Source: Nematostella vectensis
Taxonomy: Eukaryota; Cnidaria; Anthozoa; Actiniaria; Edwardsiidae
NCBI RefSeq assembly: GCF_932526225.1
Contig: NC_064034.1
Coordinates: 10,603,387-10,667,386, forward strand
DNA: 64,000 bases
Direction of reading: 5' to 3'
Shown: one piece after another, positions 12,801-33,404 of the stretch
How the letters are laid out: every line of letters begins with the position of its first letter
Numbering within the stretch: the first letter of the stretch is position 1
Notes under the pieces: generated by a model
Database searches by the model: none
Seen by the model: only the letters and a program-made list of their open reading frames with translations
Told to the model about the DNA's origin: nothing
Made by a program: the position numbers and the translations under genes

Positions 12801-14073
12801 CCCACCCCTCCCCCAAAAAAACTCAAACCTTGAGATTTTCGGGGGTTGACAGGTATGTGTCACTGTATACTCATGTTTGTTATGGTCCAAGGGTTTAAGG
12901 GCATACCTCTTTCTACTACAAGTGGGGCATGCGGCCCAACTAGCATGGCAACTGCTCCAGCCCCACCGGAACTTCTTGCATTACCCGCAGCATAGACTGC
13001 AATATCAGCAGCAACAACTATTGCCAGTCGACCTGTGGATAATAAATGATAATAAATAATAAATGTGGATAATAAACTAAATCAAGAAAAATGTGATGTA
13101 ATGGGACAGCATTTCTTGCTGCTGGTGAAACATTTTTATTTTTGTATTCTGTTTTTTCTTCTAATTTTGTATCAGCAAATAAATACTAGGAGCATCCTTA
13201 GCTTATTGATATAACTTACAAAGGCTTTGATAACCCTAATCTCTCTTTTGCACATAGCTGGTATAATTAGCCCTTAAAACTAATCAAAACTTATTTCATT
13301 CTTATATGGTCTCTGCAAAGAATGCCGAATATAATAAATAAAATATGCTAATACTTGAGGTCACATATGATCAACATGAACAACTGGCGTTTCACAAAGC
13401 ACCAGTCAACCTGAATGACGGATGGTGAAATACCAAGATAAGAAATAAAAAAGATAGGCTACAGAAGAGGACATATCCTGAATCAATCCAAATAGGAGTG
13501 AATTCCATTTTTTTTTCTTCAATATCAGCTGCCATATTAGCAAACAACACAAAGGATAGATTGTCCGTTTTTCATTAAGAAAGACAAACAAACCAGTTTA
13601 ATCAAAGCCAAATAAAATGCAAACTCACCGTCCCAAGCAGAACTTTCAATCCAAGACAATGCATTAAACAGAGCTTGTGTGCCCCCGTAACAAGCATTTG
13701 TGGTGTCGATCCCCTCGATTTCTGTATTTCCACTATCCTCAAATAGCTGCATCAAAACACTTTTTACGGATTTGGATTTATCGATGATAGTCTCAGTGCC
13801 GACCTCTAATCTTCCAATCTTGTTTGGATCCAGGTGTTTTTTCTCTAGTAGATTTTGTACCACAGTTAGTGCTAGTGAATTGATGTCTTCGCGGTCACTG
13901 CAGAATCCCATTCCACGTTGCCCAAGCCCTATAGTGTACTTTCCTTTGCTTACACCGTCAAATTCTTCCAACCTCTCTTGCGATACGTACGTTTTTGGCA
14001 CGTATAGTTCCATAGCCAAAATTCCGACATTTTCAGGCCATCCCCTAGGGGCTATCGAGGAATCATCCGGCAT
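9879..14073 (-). CDS. HMGCS1: hydroxymethylglutaryl-CoA synthase, cytosolic type
   Basis: Five exons, 14073-13629, 13032-12907, 12015-11694, 11137-10955 and 10278-9879, join in frame to 491 residues, a normal length for the family. The enzyme condenses acetyl-CoA with acetoacetyl-CoA to HMG-CoA, the step before HMG-CoA reductase in the mevalonate pathway. The catalytic triad is visible: Glu94 in GTETIID, the acylated Cys128 in [13 protein letters not shown], and His259 in [14 protein letters not shown]. The C-terminal exon has [20 protein letters not shown] and [17 protein letters not shown], also family signatures. The N-terminus goes almost directly into the thiolase fold without a mitochondrial presequence, so a cytosolic enzyme is expected. 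The start Met is followed by an open frame to the first donor. The gene lies head to head with MIER1, about 1.1 kb apart, with transposon sequence in the shared upstream region. Confidence 0.95.
11555..11680. repeat. short degenerate tandem repeat beside an HMGCS donor
   Basis: Irregular copies of AGTTTAAACAGTGATAGT lie at the start (minus-strand sense) of intron 3 of HMG-CoA synthase, from about 14 bp after the exon 3 donor. Confidence 0.7.
12540..12857. mobile_element. MITE with ACCTGTCAAC termini
   Basis: The element begins ACCTGTCAACTCTCCGG and ends GGGGGTTGACAGGTATG, giving inverted ends, and TGTCACT occurs directly on both sides (12533-12539 and 12858-12864) as a likely target duplication. 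It lies in intron 2 of HMG-CoA synthase. A longer relative lies at 54429-55806. Confidence 0.7.
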
Positions 14074-14214
14074 TGTAGATACTGTAACGCTATCAAGTGC
14101 TCTCCGTTCTTTGCTGTTCGGCCTACCTATGAGTAACCTCTCCTCGTCTTCGTGAATTTATACCAACCGGAAGTAAAATAGTATTCTGACATATGACGCA
14201 ATCGAATAGCACCA

Positions 14215-14420
14215 CAGGTAACCCATTACACAAGAAAACTTTCTTATAAGCAAGCGCAAGCGGAAGCGCAAACGGAAGCGCAACACAAGTGTGAATCGGT
14301 CAAACATAAGCGCAAGCGCAAGAAAATGACGCAGTTGCGTTCTCTTGTGTTTCCGCTTGTGTTCTAGTAAGAATCGGAAAACTATGTGCGTTCCGCTTGC
14401 GCTTACGTCCGAGTGAGAAC
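14215..14420. repeat. AAGCGCAAGCGG-rich inverted repeat region
   Basis: Tandem AAGCGCAAGCGGAAGCGC motifs on the left are mirrored by TTCCGCTTGCGCTTACG on the right, so the region can fold back. It looks like a small palindromic transposon in the upstream region of HMG-CoA synthase. Exact ends are unclear. Confidence 0.5.
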
Positions 14421-14464
14421 CAACCTTTACACATATATCTTACACAAGGACCCGCGGTATAAAA

Positions 14465-14850
14465 GGCGCGGACCTGGTCCAAGTCGTCATTCTCGCTAGT
14501 CCACGTCAAGTGCAGAGCTCCGTAAATATCGAAAAAAGCAGAGCCGTAGATTAACTTTGGTATTTAAGAAGTTGAAAATAATGTTCTGTAAACACAAGGC
14601 AATAACGGCGAGCTTCTTGGAAGCTGTTTTTTTAAGGCAACAACGACAAAAATTGTGATTGAAAAATTAATTCAAAAACAGCGCGCGCTCGTTTGCAAAG
14701 ACGCTATTCTTCAGCGCGCGCGTGAAAATAACGAAACATGAAACCTTATTTGGTTTAAAATCGCTCCATTATCTATTTATTATCTGTCCAGTCACCAGAA
14801 ATGTCTAAAAATATGTTTGTGGGAATGACGACTTGGACCAGGCCCGCGCC
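14465..14850. mobile_element. inverted-repeat MITE (386 bp)
   Basis: The first 28 bp, starting GGCGCGGACCTGGTCCAAG, are the reverse complement of the last 28 bp with one mismatch. No clear target duplication was seen. It lies between the HMGCS and MIER1 starts and contains GCGCGCGC-rich inner dyads. Confidence 0.65.
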
Positions 14851-15154
14851 TCTGATTTCCAGATGAGAAAAAGAATTAAAAAAAAGACAGGCTCCTTCTA
14901 GATTTGGAAGAGTTATGGATTATCAGGTTATTACTATGCTAACCATCTCTTTGTCGAATTTTTTTAAGTAACTTAAAATATACTTGAAATATGTCGCTAA
15001 ATTCTATCGTTTTCTTCTTTTACAGAAACAAAAAAATGGACTCGTTCTATATACACAGGGACCCCAAAACACTCGACAAAATTAGATCCAGAATGCAATA
15101 CCAGTATACGGCACATGCGCACTTTAAAATATATAGATTCGCTTTTATTTCAAA

Positions 15155-22504
<7,350 letters not shown>

Positions 22505-24535
22505 CTGATTCAGTGAAGCGCTCTTGTGACGCAAACCTCGATTGTACATAAGCTAGTACTGTATGTTGAATGGTCTGTCAAATGTGCAGTTGGCCCCTAA
22601 GGCGCCGCATGAAAACCCAGGGGCGGAGCTAGGGGTGGGCCGAACGGTCCCCGGCCCGGAACGACTCGAATCTCGTAATTGTAAATAGGCTATGTATGTT
22701 ATGGAATGGTTTGTCAAGGAAATATGCAGTTAGCCCCTGTAAGTAGGAACCCGATAGGGGTATATGGTTTCCTGAACATTGGCGGATATAGGGGGCCTAC
22801 TGTCGTAGTAATTTATTGTGCATCAACAGCCCAGGCTGCAATGAAGGCAATACTGTCTGCTATCTCACTTTTTTAATTATATAGGAAGTAAATACTTCAA
22901 TAGTTGGATAAACGTGCAAAGCATGACTGACTTTTTCTGAGGGAAGCGTTATTATTCATTCCCATAATCCAATAATTACCCAGTAATAACTTCCAGTCAT
23001 TCATTATCGCCCTTTTGAAGACATTTTATTTAATAAACACCCTCGCGGCTTTCCTCTTATGTAAACGAGGACCATGATGAATAGCATATTTGTTACCAAG
23101 CTAACAGAAGTACCTCCCTGTTTGTTTCTGGCAGTTAACATAGCCGTCTCGCGTCTCTCAGACGTTTCCCAAGGTTAAAATGAGCAAACGAACGCGCAAA
23201 ATAACAGAGACACGACGCTAGTGAGCTGTTATAGAGGAAAAGAGGAAGAAAGCCCCCAAAAGTTGTCAACAGGGTAATTAAATAAGCGCCCTTGAAAATT
23301 TGTCTTGCATATTTCAATGAATTTGTTTTTACCCTAGTCGGCGCGATATTTTGCACTGTAATCCTTCGTGTTCTCGTTTCTCTGAATTTGGATAACCATT
23401 GCAATCTTTTGGTCGTTGTCTCTACAAAGGCCTATCTACCGCGCTATCCAGTCGAGCGTCAAGATTTAGCGCGGAAACAAATAGTTTGAAGGTGCCAACT
23501 ACGGTTTCACTTAGGGCGCATGAATAAGGAAGGCCGAACATACAAACCAGGTTGTCCTCTTGGTAATAATTTAAGAACATTTATTAATGTCGATATAATC
23601 CAGGGAGGGTTTGACACAGCCACGTTGTACACTCTTTTTTTTTATAAGAACGTCTAATTTTCAGTTGAGGCTGGGCCGTTTTTAATATGTTATTAACGAT
23701 GTTCTCAAATTTTAGTGTATATAAGAATATAATACCCAATGAATTATTAGGAAAAGAATTAACACAAATGTTCAATAGCAATTTATAGATCCTACGCGCA
23801 AACAACAGAGCAAAAAAATGGCATGAAATTTTCCAATTCTCTATTTATAAGCTCAAAATTCCGCATACAAGGAGTTCTTCTGACCAAAAGCTTAATTCCA
23901 AATTTTAAAGAAATTTAGAAGATATGAAATTTAGATGTTAGCGAGCAAAGTTGGCTTTATTTCTGATCAGAGCCCGACTTCTCCCTAAGAACGAGGAGAA
24001 TTCATACTTTGAACATTTGAAAATTCCACTTCAAGCCTCATATCTCAAAGACGAATCCATTAGAAAAAACATTTTTTGATATGTTGGTTTACATAACATA
24101 AGGAACCTCTATGTAGAAATTCAAGCTTACTGAAGTTAACCAGACCTTATTTTGGGAAAACTTGCCATTTTGTCCTCTGTCCGCACAAACGAATATGCAA
24201 TCAGAAAGCAGCAAATGGAAGCCAGCGAAGTGCAACCCAAATGTACCACAAATTGTACAAGATGTCGGATGAGGTCAGTGAGTCCTGCCCGGATTTTTAT
24301 CTATAATACAGACGTTTATAGGGGCTTTCCTGTGAAATAAAACACGGTCACCTAACGTTATGGAAACTTGTTGTCCAAGCTTGGTGAAAATCTTGTAGAG
24401 AAGTATAGAAATAGATAACTACAAGTTTGGTTGTTGAATGAAAACGACACGAATCCAGCTCAAAATACGAAAAATTGGAAATGATAAGATAAAGCGGTGC
24501 TCTCTTCGGTAGGTACTATGTGTTTTCAAAGCTAT
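22505..24535. other. MIER1 3' flank and intergenic, no gene seen
   Basis: No coding exon was recognised. A GGGGCGGAGCTAGGGGTGGG motif near 22620 resembles a transposon end, but no partner end was found. Confidence 0.45.
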
Positions 24536-24623
24536 TTTTCTTTAATTTTTTTTTCTTTAATTAGGATAATTGCCCCTAGCAAGCTAATCCGGCAATGAGC
24601 GGTCGACGACCAAGGACCAACGG

Positions 24624-24662
<39 letters not shown>

Positions 24663-25895
24663 GACTACAACCACAGAATAAATAAATAAATAATAATAAA
24701 TAATACATAAATAAACAGTACAATCAAGTAATAATAATGATACACCAAAAAAAACACATTAAAAACAAATAAATAAAGCATACGATCATTGCAGGATTAG
24801 CTCGCTAGGCAAGGCCGCACGAAATTGTGTTACAGTTGATATATTGTTAAAGCATGATTGAGACAGTGAGTTCCAAACTGGAACAGATCTTACATAGAAC
24901 GAAAACTTGTAACAATTTACTGCTGGTGTTGGATGGTCAAACTGGAAACAATGACGGGCACTAGCCCTAGTAGCATAATTGAAGTGTCTCAGCTTAATGT
25001 CAGTGGGAAAGTCAATGTTTACGTGTTGAAAATTAACATTGTAAAATAAAGAAATATCATTTACCACTCTACGATTTTGTAACGATTGCCATCCTAGTTG
25101 GGCAATCATGTTTGAAACACTACTATCTCTACGATAATCGTTTGTGACAAAGCGGGCAGCGCGGCGTTGAATTGACTCGACACAGTTGATGTCCTTTTGA
25201 GTGTGTGGAGACCACGCTGGGGAGGCATATTCAGCTACAGGACGCACAAGACTAATGTAGGCCTTCTCCTTGACCTCAGCAGGACATGATGAAAAGTTCC
25301 TCTGGAGAATGTTTAGCACCCTGTTCGCTTTCTTCTTGATCTCGTCACACTGTTTGGACCAGTTAAGACTGGGCGTGATGTAAATGCCTAAGTACTTTTG
25401 AAACCGCACACCTTCCAGAACAGAACCACATAGTGTGTAGGAACCTTGAAATGGGAAGCGCTTCAAAGTGATCGACATCACGTAGCATTTTTTAGGGGCG
25501 AATGACATCTGCCACCGTTTGGCCCATTGCTCAAGGTAATGCAGGTCTTGTTGTAAGATTGCGTAGTCGGAATGGTCATGGATGGGGCGATAGAGTACAC
25601 TGTCATCAGCAAAAAGCTTCACTTGTGATTGGATATCAGATGGCATGTCATTGATGAACATTAGAAATAATATTGGTCCCAATACAGTGCCTGACAGCAC
25701 AGTTGACCAGCTTGAACAGGCACCATTTACAACAACTCGTTGCCTACGGTCAATCAGAAAGTTTCTAAGCCATATAAGCATTTTTCCTCTGACACCATAG
25801 AACTGAGCCTTAGCAAGAAGACGTTCGTGGGGAACAGAGTCAAATGCTTTGGCGAAATCCAAAAAGATGACATCTACTTGGCCATGAGAACAGGA
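24536..25895 (-). mobile_element. 5'-truncated non-LTR retrotransposon (LINE)
   Basis: A single open frame on the minus strand (stop at 24786) encodes the C-terminal two thirds of a LINE reverse transcriptase: VDVIFLDFAKAFDSVPHERL, the catalytic FADDSVLY box, and the usual thumb and Cys-less tail. It starts abruptly within the domain near 25895, the normal result of 5' truncation. The 3' untranslated region includes a long T run on the element strand and ends in short ATTAAAGAAAA repeats, as in CR1/L2/jockey-like groups. The frame has no stop, so the insertion is fairly young. Confidence 0.9.
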
Positions 25896-26810
25896 ACAGT
25901 TTTTTGTCAACTTGCAGTGATTTAAGTGCGGGAAAAGCAGAAGAGAAATAAAAGCCGAAGTCGCTGTAACTACAGGTTTTACCTGTACAAGATTTATGGG
26001 CAAACGTCAAGATAGCAAAAATACAATAAACGACAGTACATGAAAATGTCCTTATATTTTTCTTTTCGATGTCATGACACACCAAGAACAGTGAAATCAA
26101 TTATTGTTATAAAAAGTAAAAAAAAAAAAAAAGAAAGAAAAAACAGAAAGAAATACTTTCGACCACAGGAACTTATCAATCAAATATCAAACTTGGTATA
26201 GAGCAGGATATTTTGCTGTTTTGGTCGATTTTTGCGATGCGACGTCTCGCTAACAAAACAAATTCACGTTTCAAACTCCGCGCGGCCATTTTGAATATTT
26301 GCATAATAAGTAGGTAAATCGATATAACCAAAAATAGTACGGCACTGAATAGCGCGGCACTGAATAGCGCTATCTCTGGGATCAAACTCGGGTTGTTGCG
26401 GTAAAAGACAGGTGTCCGCACGGCTGGACTAACAAAGGTACAACAAGCATACTTTGTGTATGAATCAGTTATAGTGGTTCTCGTTACGTTGTGCGTGTCA
26501 TGGTTTACAGTAAACATATGGGATTGAAATACGCCGTTCAATTTACTAAGAAATTAAATCGTAAAACTGAAAAATATTCTGACCTGACAGTGGAGTTTTA
26601 AATATGGTCTGGGTGAAGTTACAAGCCATTTGGGCCGGCATTTCGAGAGTTACGTTGTTCTTTTATTCGCACAAACTCAAACAAACAACGCGAAAACCCA
26701 GAGACGCGAATTTGTTTGCAAACTACCAACTTGAATACTAATTGACATCGGTGAAGAAGGCGCACGCTCAACCCACATCAAAGACTTTTCTGAAAATACT
26801 AGCTCATGAA
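25896..26810. other. intergenic, no gene seen
   Basis: The minus-strand open frame at 26176-26541 shows no domain I recognise and is not supported by splice sites or context. Confidence 0.4.
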
Positions 26811-27230
26811 CAGGGCCGTAGCAGGGGGTGGGGCACTGGGGGCATGTGCCCCCAATATTTTCCATATCAATATTTGGGTGACCTTCAAACCCGCTCGGTC
26901 AATCTCTGGGAGGCCTGGGTCTAAGGGCTTTTCAAGATTAGTGAGATAAAAATTTGACCGAGCTGTCAGGTTTTTTTGGACAAATTCTTGCCACGAGTCT
27001 CAAATTGACAGGAATCAGCATTTTTCACCATATTTTCTAGAGATCATGGAGCGGGAAAACTTTAGCCCTTCTAAATATGGGCATCAATGACCATATAAGG
27101 CAATGCAAACGAAGGACACTATCCTTGGGGAATATGTTTGATATGCAAACATAAAAAAATTATAGTAAGGGCGCGGCATGTTTTTTTACCATTCCCCCTA
27201 ATATTTCTAGGCCTGCTACTACGGCGCTGT
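26811..27230. mobile_element. MITE with CGTAGCAGG ends
   Basis: The left end CAGGGCCGTAGCAGGGGG is mirrored by CCTGCTACTACGGCGCTG on the right, each followed inward by a G-rich stretch and AATATT. Related single ends occur at 44955-45010 and 54561-54620. No coding capacity. Confidence 0.65.
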
Positions 27231-28109
27231 ATATACTTTACGGCTCACTAACAAATGATTGTTGCGGTCACAGGTCGATGACAAAGCTTTTTTATAGTAC
27301 TTAGCTTTAACCAGAAGTTGAACACCGGAAGATTACAGGATGATCTAAGGATTGCTGTGTTGCAAAAGCACAGAAAGACCACAAAAAGTTTGATCGATCC
27401 GACCATCCGACGATCGAGTGAAACAGAAGTCCCTCCAATAACTCGTATAAATACTTTGCAAGCATTCACGAGTTAAAAGAGAGTGTTATTATCCTGGGAA
27501 ATTGACTATTGTTGGGAACAAGTTCAAAGTAGTTGTACGTTGGTCACAAAAAAAAAATGGAATGAACTTTGCGCAAAATAAATAGAATACAGCTTGCGCC
27601 TCCCCTAAATCAAGGAAAATACTAAAAATCTTGATAGTATTCGATTTTAACTTGAGTTTGGTTCATTGTCAAAATAATCATAGAGCCGAAAATGCGTCCT
27701 ACAAAAATTCTGACGTTGACAGCATTGAATTGACCGTTACTTGGACAAGTCGTATGTCGAGAAGCCCGTAATACAACCACGCCACCACGCAAATGTTCTC
27801 ACGCCAAATCCCAAAATAGCGCAAAAAGTGTTTTGGCATGTCGTCCCCCCCCCCCCCCCCCAGAAAATCAGACAGCCCGAAAAAATTCAACTTGCCTTTT
27901 TTATCTAAACATTCAAAGCTCGCCTTGACAACATGCTGTTTGATGTCCAATCTCATAGTTTTTACGCAAAAACTACCGACAAAACAACTGGTGTTCCACT
28001 CTCAACTGCATAGCGCAATATTTTGCCTGCCCTTCATTCGATATTCAGTGTTATAGATTTTTTGAGCTATCTTCTCGCCCCTACCACCACTTTCGTCAAT
28101 CTACCCAGA
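27231..28109. other. intergenic, no gene seen
   Basis: No exon recognised. A 20-base C run lies at about 27845. The right part probably holds the promoter of the caspase-fold gene. Confidence 0.4.
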
Positions 28110-28244
28110 CTACATAGCGAGCTAATCCAATATGGCGACCGGAAGATCGTATCGCGCTGTTCCTCAGTTTCTTCGAAAATGACAATTTCCCACATACACT
28201 TTTGATTACTTCGTCAAGTTCCGCAGGATAAAGATCTATCATAA
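28110..28244 (+). promoter_or_regulatory. possible promoter and noncoding first exon of the caspase-fold gene
   Basis: The first coding exon at 29497 opens directly after an acceptor with ATG, so a noncoding exon must lie upstream. The segment ending at CTATCATAA before GTAAGT has a good donor and follows an AATATGGCGACCGG start-like element. The ATG here meets a stop after 16 codons. This placement is inference only. Confidence 0.3.
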
Positions 28245-28425
28245 GTAAGTTTGCTTGCATATTATAAATGTTCTTTATAAGGATAAACCGTCTAAACTTT
28301 AGGACGGTGGACACTGGAGTGGATATGTTTTGAGTATATTTTGTAAACACTCTGATACGAGATAAGGTACTTAACTTATAAGGGACGCTTTTACGAAAAG
28401 CCCAGGGCAATTCCAGATATAGCTT

Positions 28426-28616
28426 CCTCCGCAGGTTTTAATATAGCAGGTCGCAAACTAAGGCTAAGTTCAAACGTCGTATTATCCATGAGCCGTATTC
28501 AATGCAAATGATGTAAATGAATCGAGTTTATAGTTCATCTGCATTTGTATGCATTTGCATTGAATACTCATGGGATAATACGACGTTTGAACTTAGTCTA
28601 AAACCACCTGCGGAGG
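28426..28616. mobile_element. palindromic MITE (191 bp)
   Basis: The two halves are inverted copies: CCTCCGCAGGT and AAGTTCAAACGTCGTATTAT on the left, ATAATACGACGTTTGAACTT and ACCTGCGGAGG on the right, around a short AT-rich centre. A transcript would form a long hairpin. It lies in the presumed first intron of the caspase-fold gene. Confidence 0.8.
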
Positions 28617-28915
28617 TGCGTGCAAACATTGCTAGCCCTTTAACGCTCGATTGACTACAATACAAATAAGAAGATGTTGGCGGCCTTATCAGTCCAGCGT
28701 TCATGTTATTTGTGTTAGCACCATGTGCAGCCGTATACCCAAGATTGGTTGCGCGGTATGTATGCACAGTCATAGGTACCCAAGCGTGGATCCAGAAAAA
28801 AATTCTGACCTGTTTACGATAAAAAGCTCTAAACACTGTCGCATCAATAACAGATAGAAGACAAGTTATGTAGCTCATGAAAATACTTTAAAAACATTTT
28901 GACCTGTTTATGTGT

Positions 28916-29127
28916 GGGGCCAACCATTTTAATTTTGAGGAGGGAGGGGGGGTGGACATTTTTGGGTGTGCAGGATATTTTTTTAAAGGCATTTGGTGTG
29001 CAAGTTTTTTTTTACCGATGTAGGATATTTTTTTCTGTCCACCAATTGGTGCAGGATATTTTTTTCAGGATATTTTTTCCAAACTAACCCACCCCCCTCC
29101 CCCCTCAAAAGTCAAATGGTCAGCCCC
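28916..29127. mobile_element. short copy of the TTA-type transposon family
   Basis: Ends GGGGCCAACCATTTTAATTT and the inverted CAAATGGTCAGCCCC match the 1262-bp element in MIER1, with the same inner GCAGGATATTTTTTT motifs. The target duplication is not clear; flanks instead show inverted ACCTGTTTA/TAAACAGGT. Confidence 0.8.
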
Positions 29128-29496
29128 TAAACAGGTTTGAATAGGTCTGGAACCCTGTGACAATCCTTCAATAAGGAATTACCCATTTGTTGGTGGGCAA
29201 GGGTGTGACACACCCTCTGTACACACCCTTGTGTACACACCTAATGAATTTCTAAATGTGATTGGAGCTTTCGGCTCTGAGAAATAAATACTATCGGTAG
29301 CTCGATCTCTTGCTTAAAAAAGGTGAATAAGATCATCTGTAAGCTGTCAATTCTGAATCTTGCAAAAAAAACTCTTACTACATGTGAGTGACCCAATTCC
29401 CTTTGACCTGTGTGATAAAAAAGGTGGGAATATCCTCGGTTTTGGAGAAGGATGTCACACAAATTTTTTTACAACCTAGTTTGTTTTTCTTTTCAG

Positions 29497-32400
29497 ATGA
29501 ATGTTCCTGAAAATAAAAAGCGTGAAAATAGCAGGCAAGGTATTTTTTATGATTTAATGGAGTTAATAGGTCAGGGCTAGAATCTAGGAAAGCAGGGGGG
29601 GGGGGGGGGGGAGGGAAATAAAAATTATTTTTTTGTTCTAAATTGTTAATCTACCATTTTTTCTTCATCCAATACGAAGTAGAGAGAAGAGCATTGCTAG
29701 TGGGTCCAACATATGAAGGACTTGATAAGAAGTTTCATCTTGAAGGCACTGCTAATGACGTTAAGCTGATAACTGATCTCATCACTCATGCACCATTTTG
29801 TTTCCCTCAAGAAAACATCAAGGTATATGATATAATGATCATACGAATATCCCTTGAGCCCATTACAAGAGAATTTAAAATTTACACAACTTTAAAGAGC
29901 CGTTTGTTATTGTTTTAACCAACATTGCAACATTGGAAACTGAGGGGGGGGGATCTCCATAAAAGATGGGAAGGGGTGATTGTCCTATCTTCAAGGGAAT
30001 AGATTTCTACTAACTGCTGTCCCTAAGGGGGGTGTTCAAAATGTTTCTGCTTCTGCCATCCATTAGGGGGTCACATACTAGTGGACCATCATATTTTAAT
30101 AACAACTGGACATGAATATACCAGAAAAGAGGTGTGCTTGATAGCAATTTTACAAAACTTAAAATGTGTTTGTTTTTAGTTCTTAGGGTTGAATTCTTTT
30201 TTTTTTTTCAACAATATGCCCCTCCCCCTCTCCCCCACCCGAGTTTGGAATGCAGATTCAATTGTGAGAGTAAAAGTCAAAATAACCACCTTAAAATAAC
30301 ATCTTTTTCTTTATTTAACCAAATTAACACTACAGCAGCTCTCCAAAATAGCTGATGGAAACAGATGCATTTCCACACTTTGTACTTAAGATAACAAAAT
30401 GGCATCTGACAAAGGCCCTCCAAGTCATTGTGGCTTTTGTCTTAGACCTCCAAAATAATGATGAAAAGCCCAAAGAAATTGATGATAAAGCCACTCACCT
30501 GATCACATGGGTTTTGGGTGATTCTTTGTTGACAACTTTCTTTTTATTTTAAATTTAAAAAATCTGATGTTTAAAATATGAACATTTAATAAACTATCCA
30601 AAAACCCATGAAAAACTTAATATACTCAACCTTTTTTTCCCCTGCCCCCTATTTCTGCCTACCTACCCACCAGTTTTCAATATATTTTTGTTGCTAACAG
30701 ATTCTGGTTGGAGGGGATGCCACAAGATCAAGTATTCTGACAAGTCTTGAAAGCCTTTGTCAGGATGCTGCAGAGGAAAGTGTTGTGCTGTTTTTCTTCT
30801 GTGGTCATGGATTCTATCTAAGAGACATCAAGGATGAAGGCATTGTCCCTTCAGATATCACAACAAGAATGGTAAGCAAAGCAGGTATCAATCATCATTA
30901 AGCCAGTATAGGTTTAAAAAAATTTAAAAAAAACACTGGCTGTTTTGCTATTTTCCTTAGCCTATTCTAAAGTTGCATAATCGTAGAAAGCATGGGTGAC
31001 TGAGCTGGCCTAAAAGTAGGTGATCTTAAGACAACTTGCCAGCATGAAATGGAGAGAATTTTGACATTTTGACATTTTTCCTTTTAGAAAATGAACTAAG
31101 TGATATTTGTAACTGGGCTAGCTTACAAAGCAACAATGTCACCCTAGTAGGTGACCTCAACCTTAATAGAGTCAGACCAGACGAACCAGTGGGGAAATTG
31201 CCTCTCGATCTAGAAACCGAGCAGGGTCTTCTTTGCACTATTACAAAGCCAACAAGAATTGAAATGCGTGCCAACAAACTTACACTGTCTTTGATTGATG
31301 TACTCCTTGTCAACAAGCCAGAGACAATAAAACACAGTAGTAACTACTATCCATCGCTCAGTGACCACACGCTTGTTTATGGGATCTTGAATGACCGAGT
31401 TAACCCTAACAAACCTAAAGTTATCTCTTTCAGAAGTTATAAATTCTTTGACTGTTATGACTTTAAAATGCAGTTGAATGTTGCGCCCTGGCACGTTGGC
31501 AATATCTTTGACGATGTTGACGACAAGATCTATTTCTGGAGTTTCATCTTCCAAAGCATCACAGAAGAGGCTGCTCCAATGAAGCGAATGAAAGTGCGTG
31601 ATAAAGACGTCCCTTTCATGATGTCCGAATGGAAGCAGGCCTTTCGAGCCAAACGCAAGGCAACATCTAAATTCTTAAAAACAAAACCCCTGAGAACTGG
31701 GAAAACAAAAGAGCAGCCCCCAATGAGGCCACTCGACAAAGAAGAATAGCAATAAAGCACTACTGGAGGAAACAATGTGAGCATCTTAAAGAGAAACCTA
31801 GGGAGTTTTTCAAAACGTCCAAACCTTTTCTCAGCTCTAAAAATACGACTCGAGACAATGAAATTCATCTCAACGATGTCGATAGAACACTTGTTAAAGA
31901 CCAAAGTCGCGTAGCTGAGATACTGGTAGATTACTTTTCCACCATTGCAGACGGTATCGGTGGCGACAAGGCTAAATTGTCTTCACCTAACGATTTCATG
32001 GATCATCTCAGCACAATACGCATCTTGGATGTGTTTTCTAACACCACTCCAAGCCGTGAGCTGCGACCTGTCACGGAAGGCCAGGTTTTAAGGGAACTTC
32101 ACTCCCTTAAACCTGGAAAAGCGGCTGGGTGTGATGCCATTCCCCTTAAACATAGGTGAAATGGAGCTTGCTAAACCTCTTCTCTTTTTAATTCATGCAT
32201 CAAGTCAAAGGTGTTGCCTGGCTCATGGAAGCTCGGTGATTGGACCCTAATCAATCTAATAGAAGGCTGGAAAAAAGCAAGGGATAATAAACTGTCAGTT
32301 AGCATCCTTTCAACAGATATGTCTAAAGCCTTTGATTCACTTCGTCCACCACTGCTTCTGAGTAAGCTTAAAGCTTACGGCTTCCAAGAGAACTTGATAG

Positions 32401-33329
32401 CACTACTGGGTAGCTACCTTTCTGGAAGGAATAACCGGGTGCGCCTAGGCCGCCATGTCAGCTCATACAAGAATATCAATCGGGGATGTCCACAGGGTTC
32501 TGCTCTAGGTCCACTATTATGGAATATTTTCCAGAACGGCCTATGCTATCACATTTATGGAAGTTTATCCATGTATGCTGATGATCATCAGATTTATCAC
32601 ACTGGAAGCGATCTTAGCACTGTGATTTCAGATCTCAGAGTGAGTGCAGACCATGCTACTCAGTGGTACGATTCAAACCTCCTAGCCGGCAATCTAAAAG
32701 AGTATCAGGTTTTACATCTTACTGGTAATCGCCAAAAAACCGCCGACGCTAACGCAGCTCTTTATGTGCATGGTGAAATAATAAATGACACTAATGAACT
32801 CAAACTACTAGGTGTCACGATTGACGACCAGTTAAATTTTAGCACCCATATCAATGAAATCTGTAAAAGAGCCAGTCAAAGAGCTGGTGTTCTAATGCGC
32901 CTCAGGAATCTTATCCCCACCAACGCCAAAATACAACTATTTAAATCGGCAGTTCTGCCTCACCTCACCTACTGTCACCTTGTGTGGCACTTTTGCCGAT
33001 CAGGTGACAAGCGCAAGCTCGAAAGGGTACAAGAAAGAGGACTCAGGGCTGTTTTCAAAGACAAAAGCTCTAGTTACGCTAACCTTCTCGGACGGGCTAA
33101 GCTACCTACCCTCTTAAACAGACGGCTGCAGGACATTGCTATACTAATGTACAAGGTGCACAATAACTTGTGCCCTCCTAATATCTGCGGCATTTTTAAC
33201 AGACACAGTGCCAACTATAATCTAAGGCAAGCAGATTTCTCCTTTCCAAGGTACAACACCACTACTTATGGAAAGCACTCGTTAAAGTACCTTGGGCCAA
33301 AGCTTTTGGGGAAACTGTCGGTCACTATA

Positions 33330-33404
<75 letters not shown>

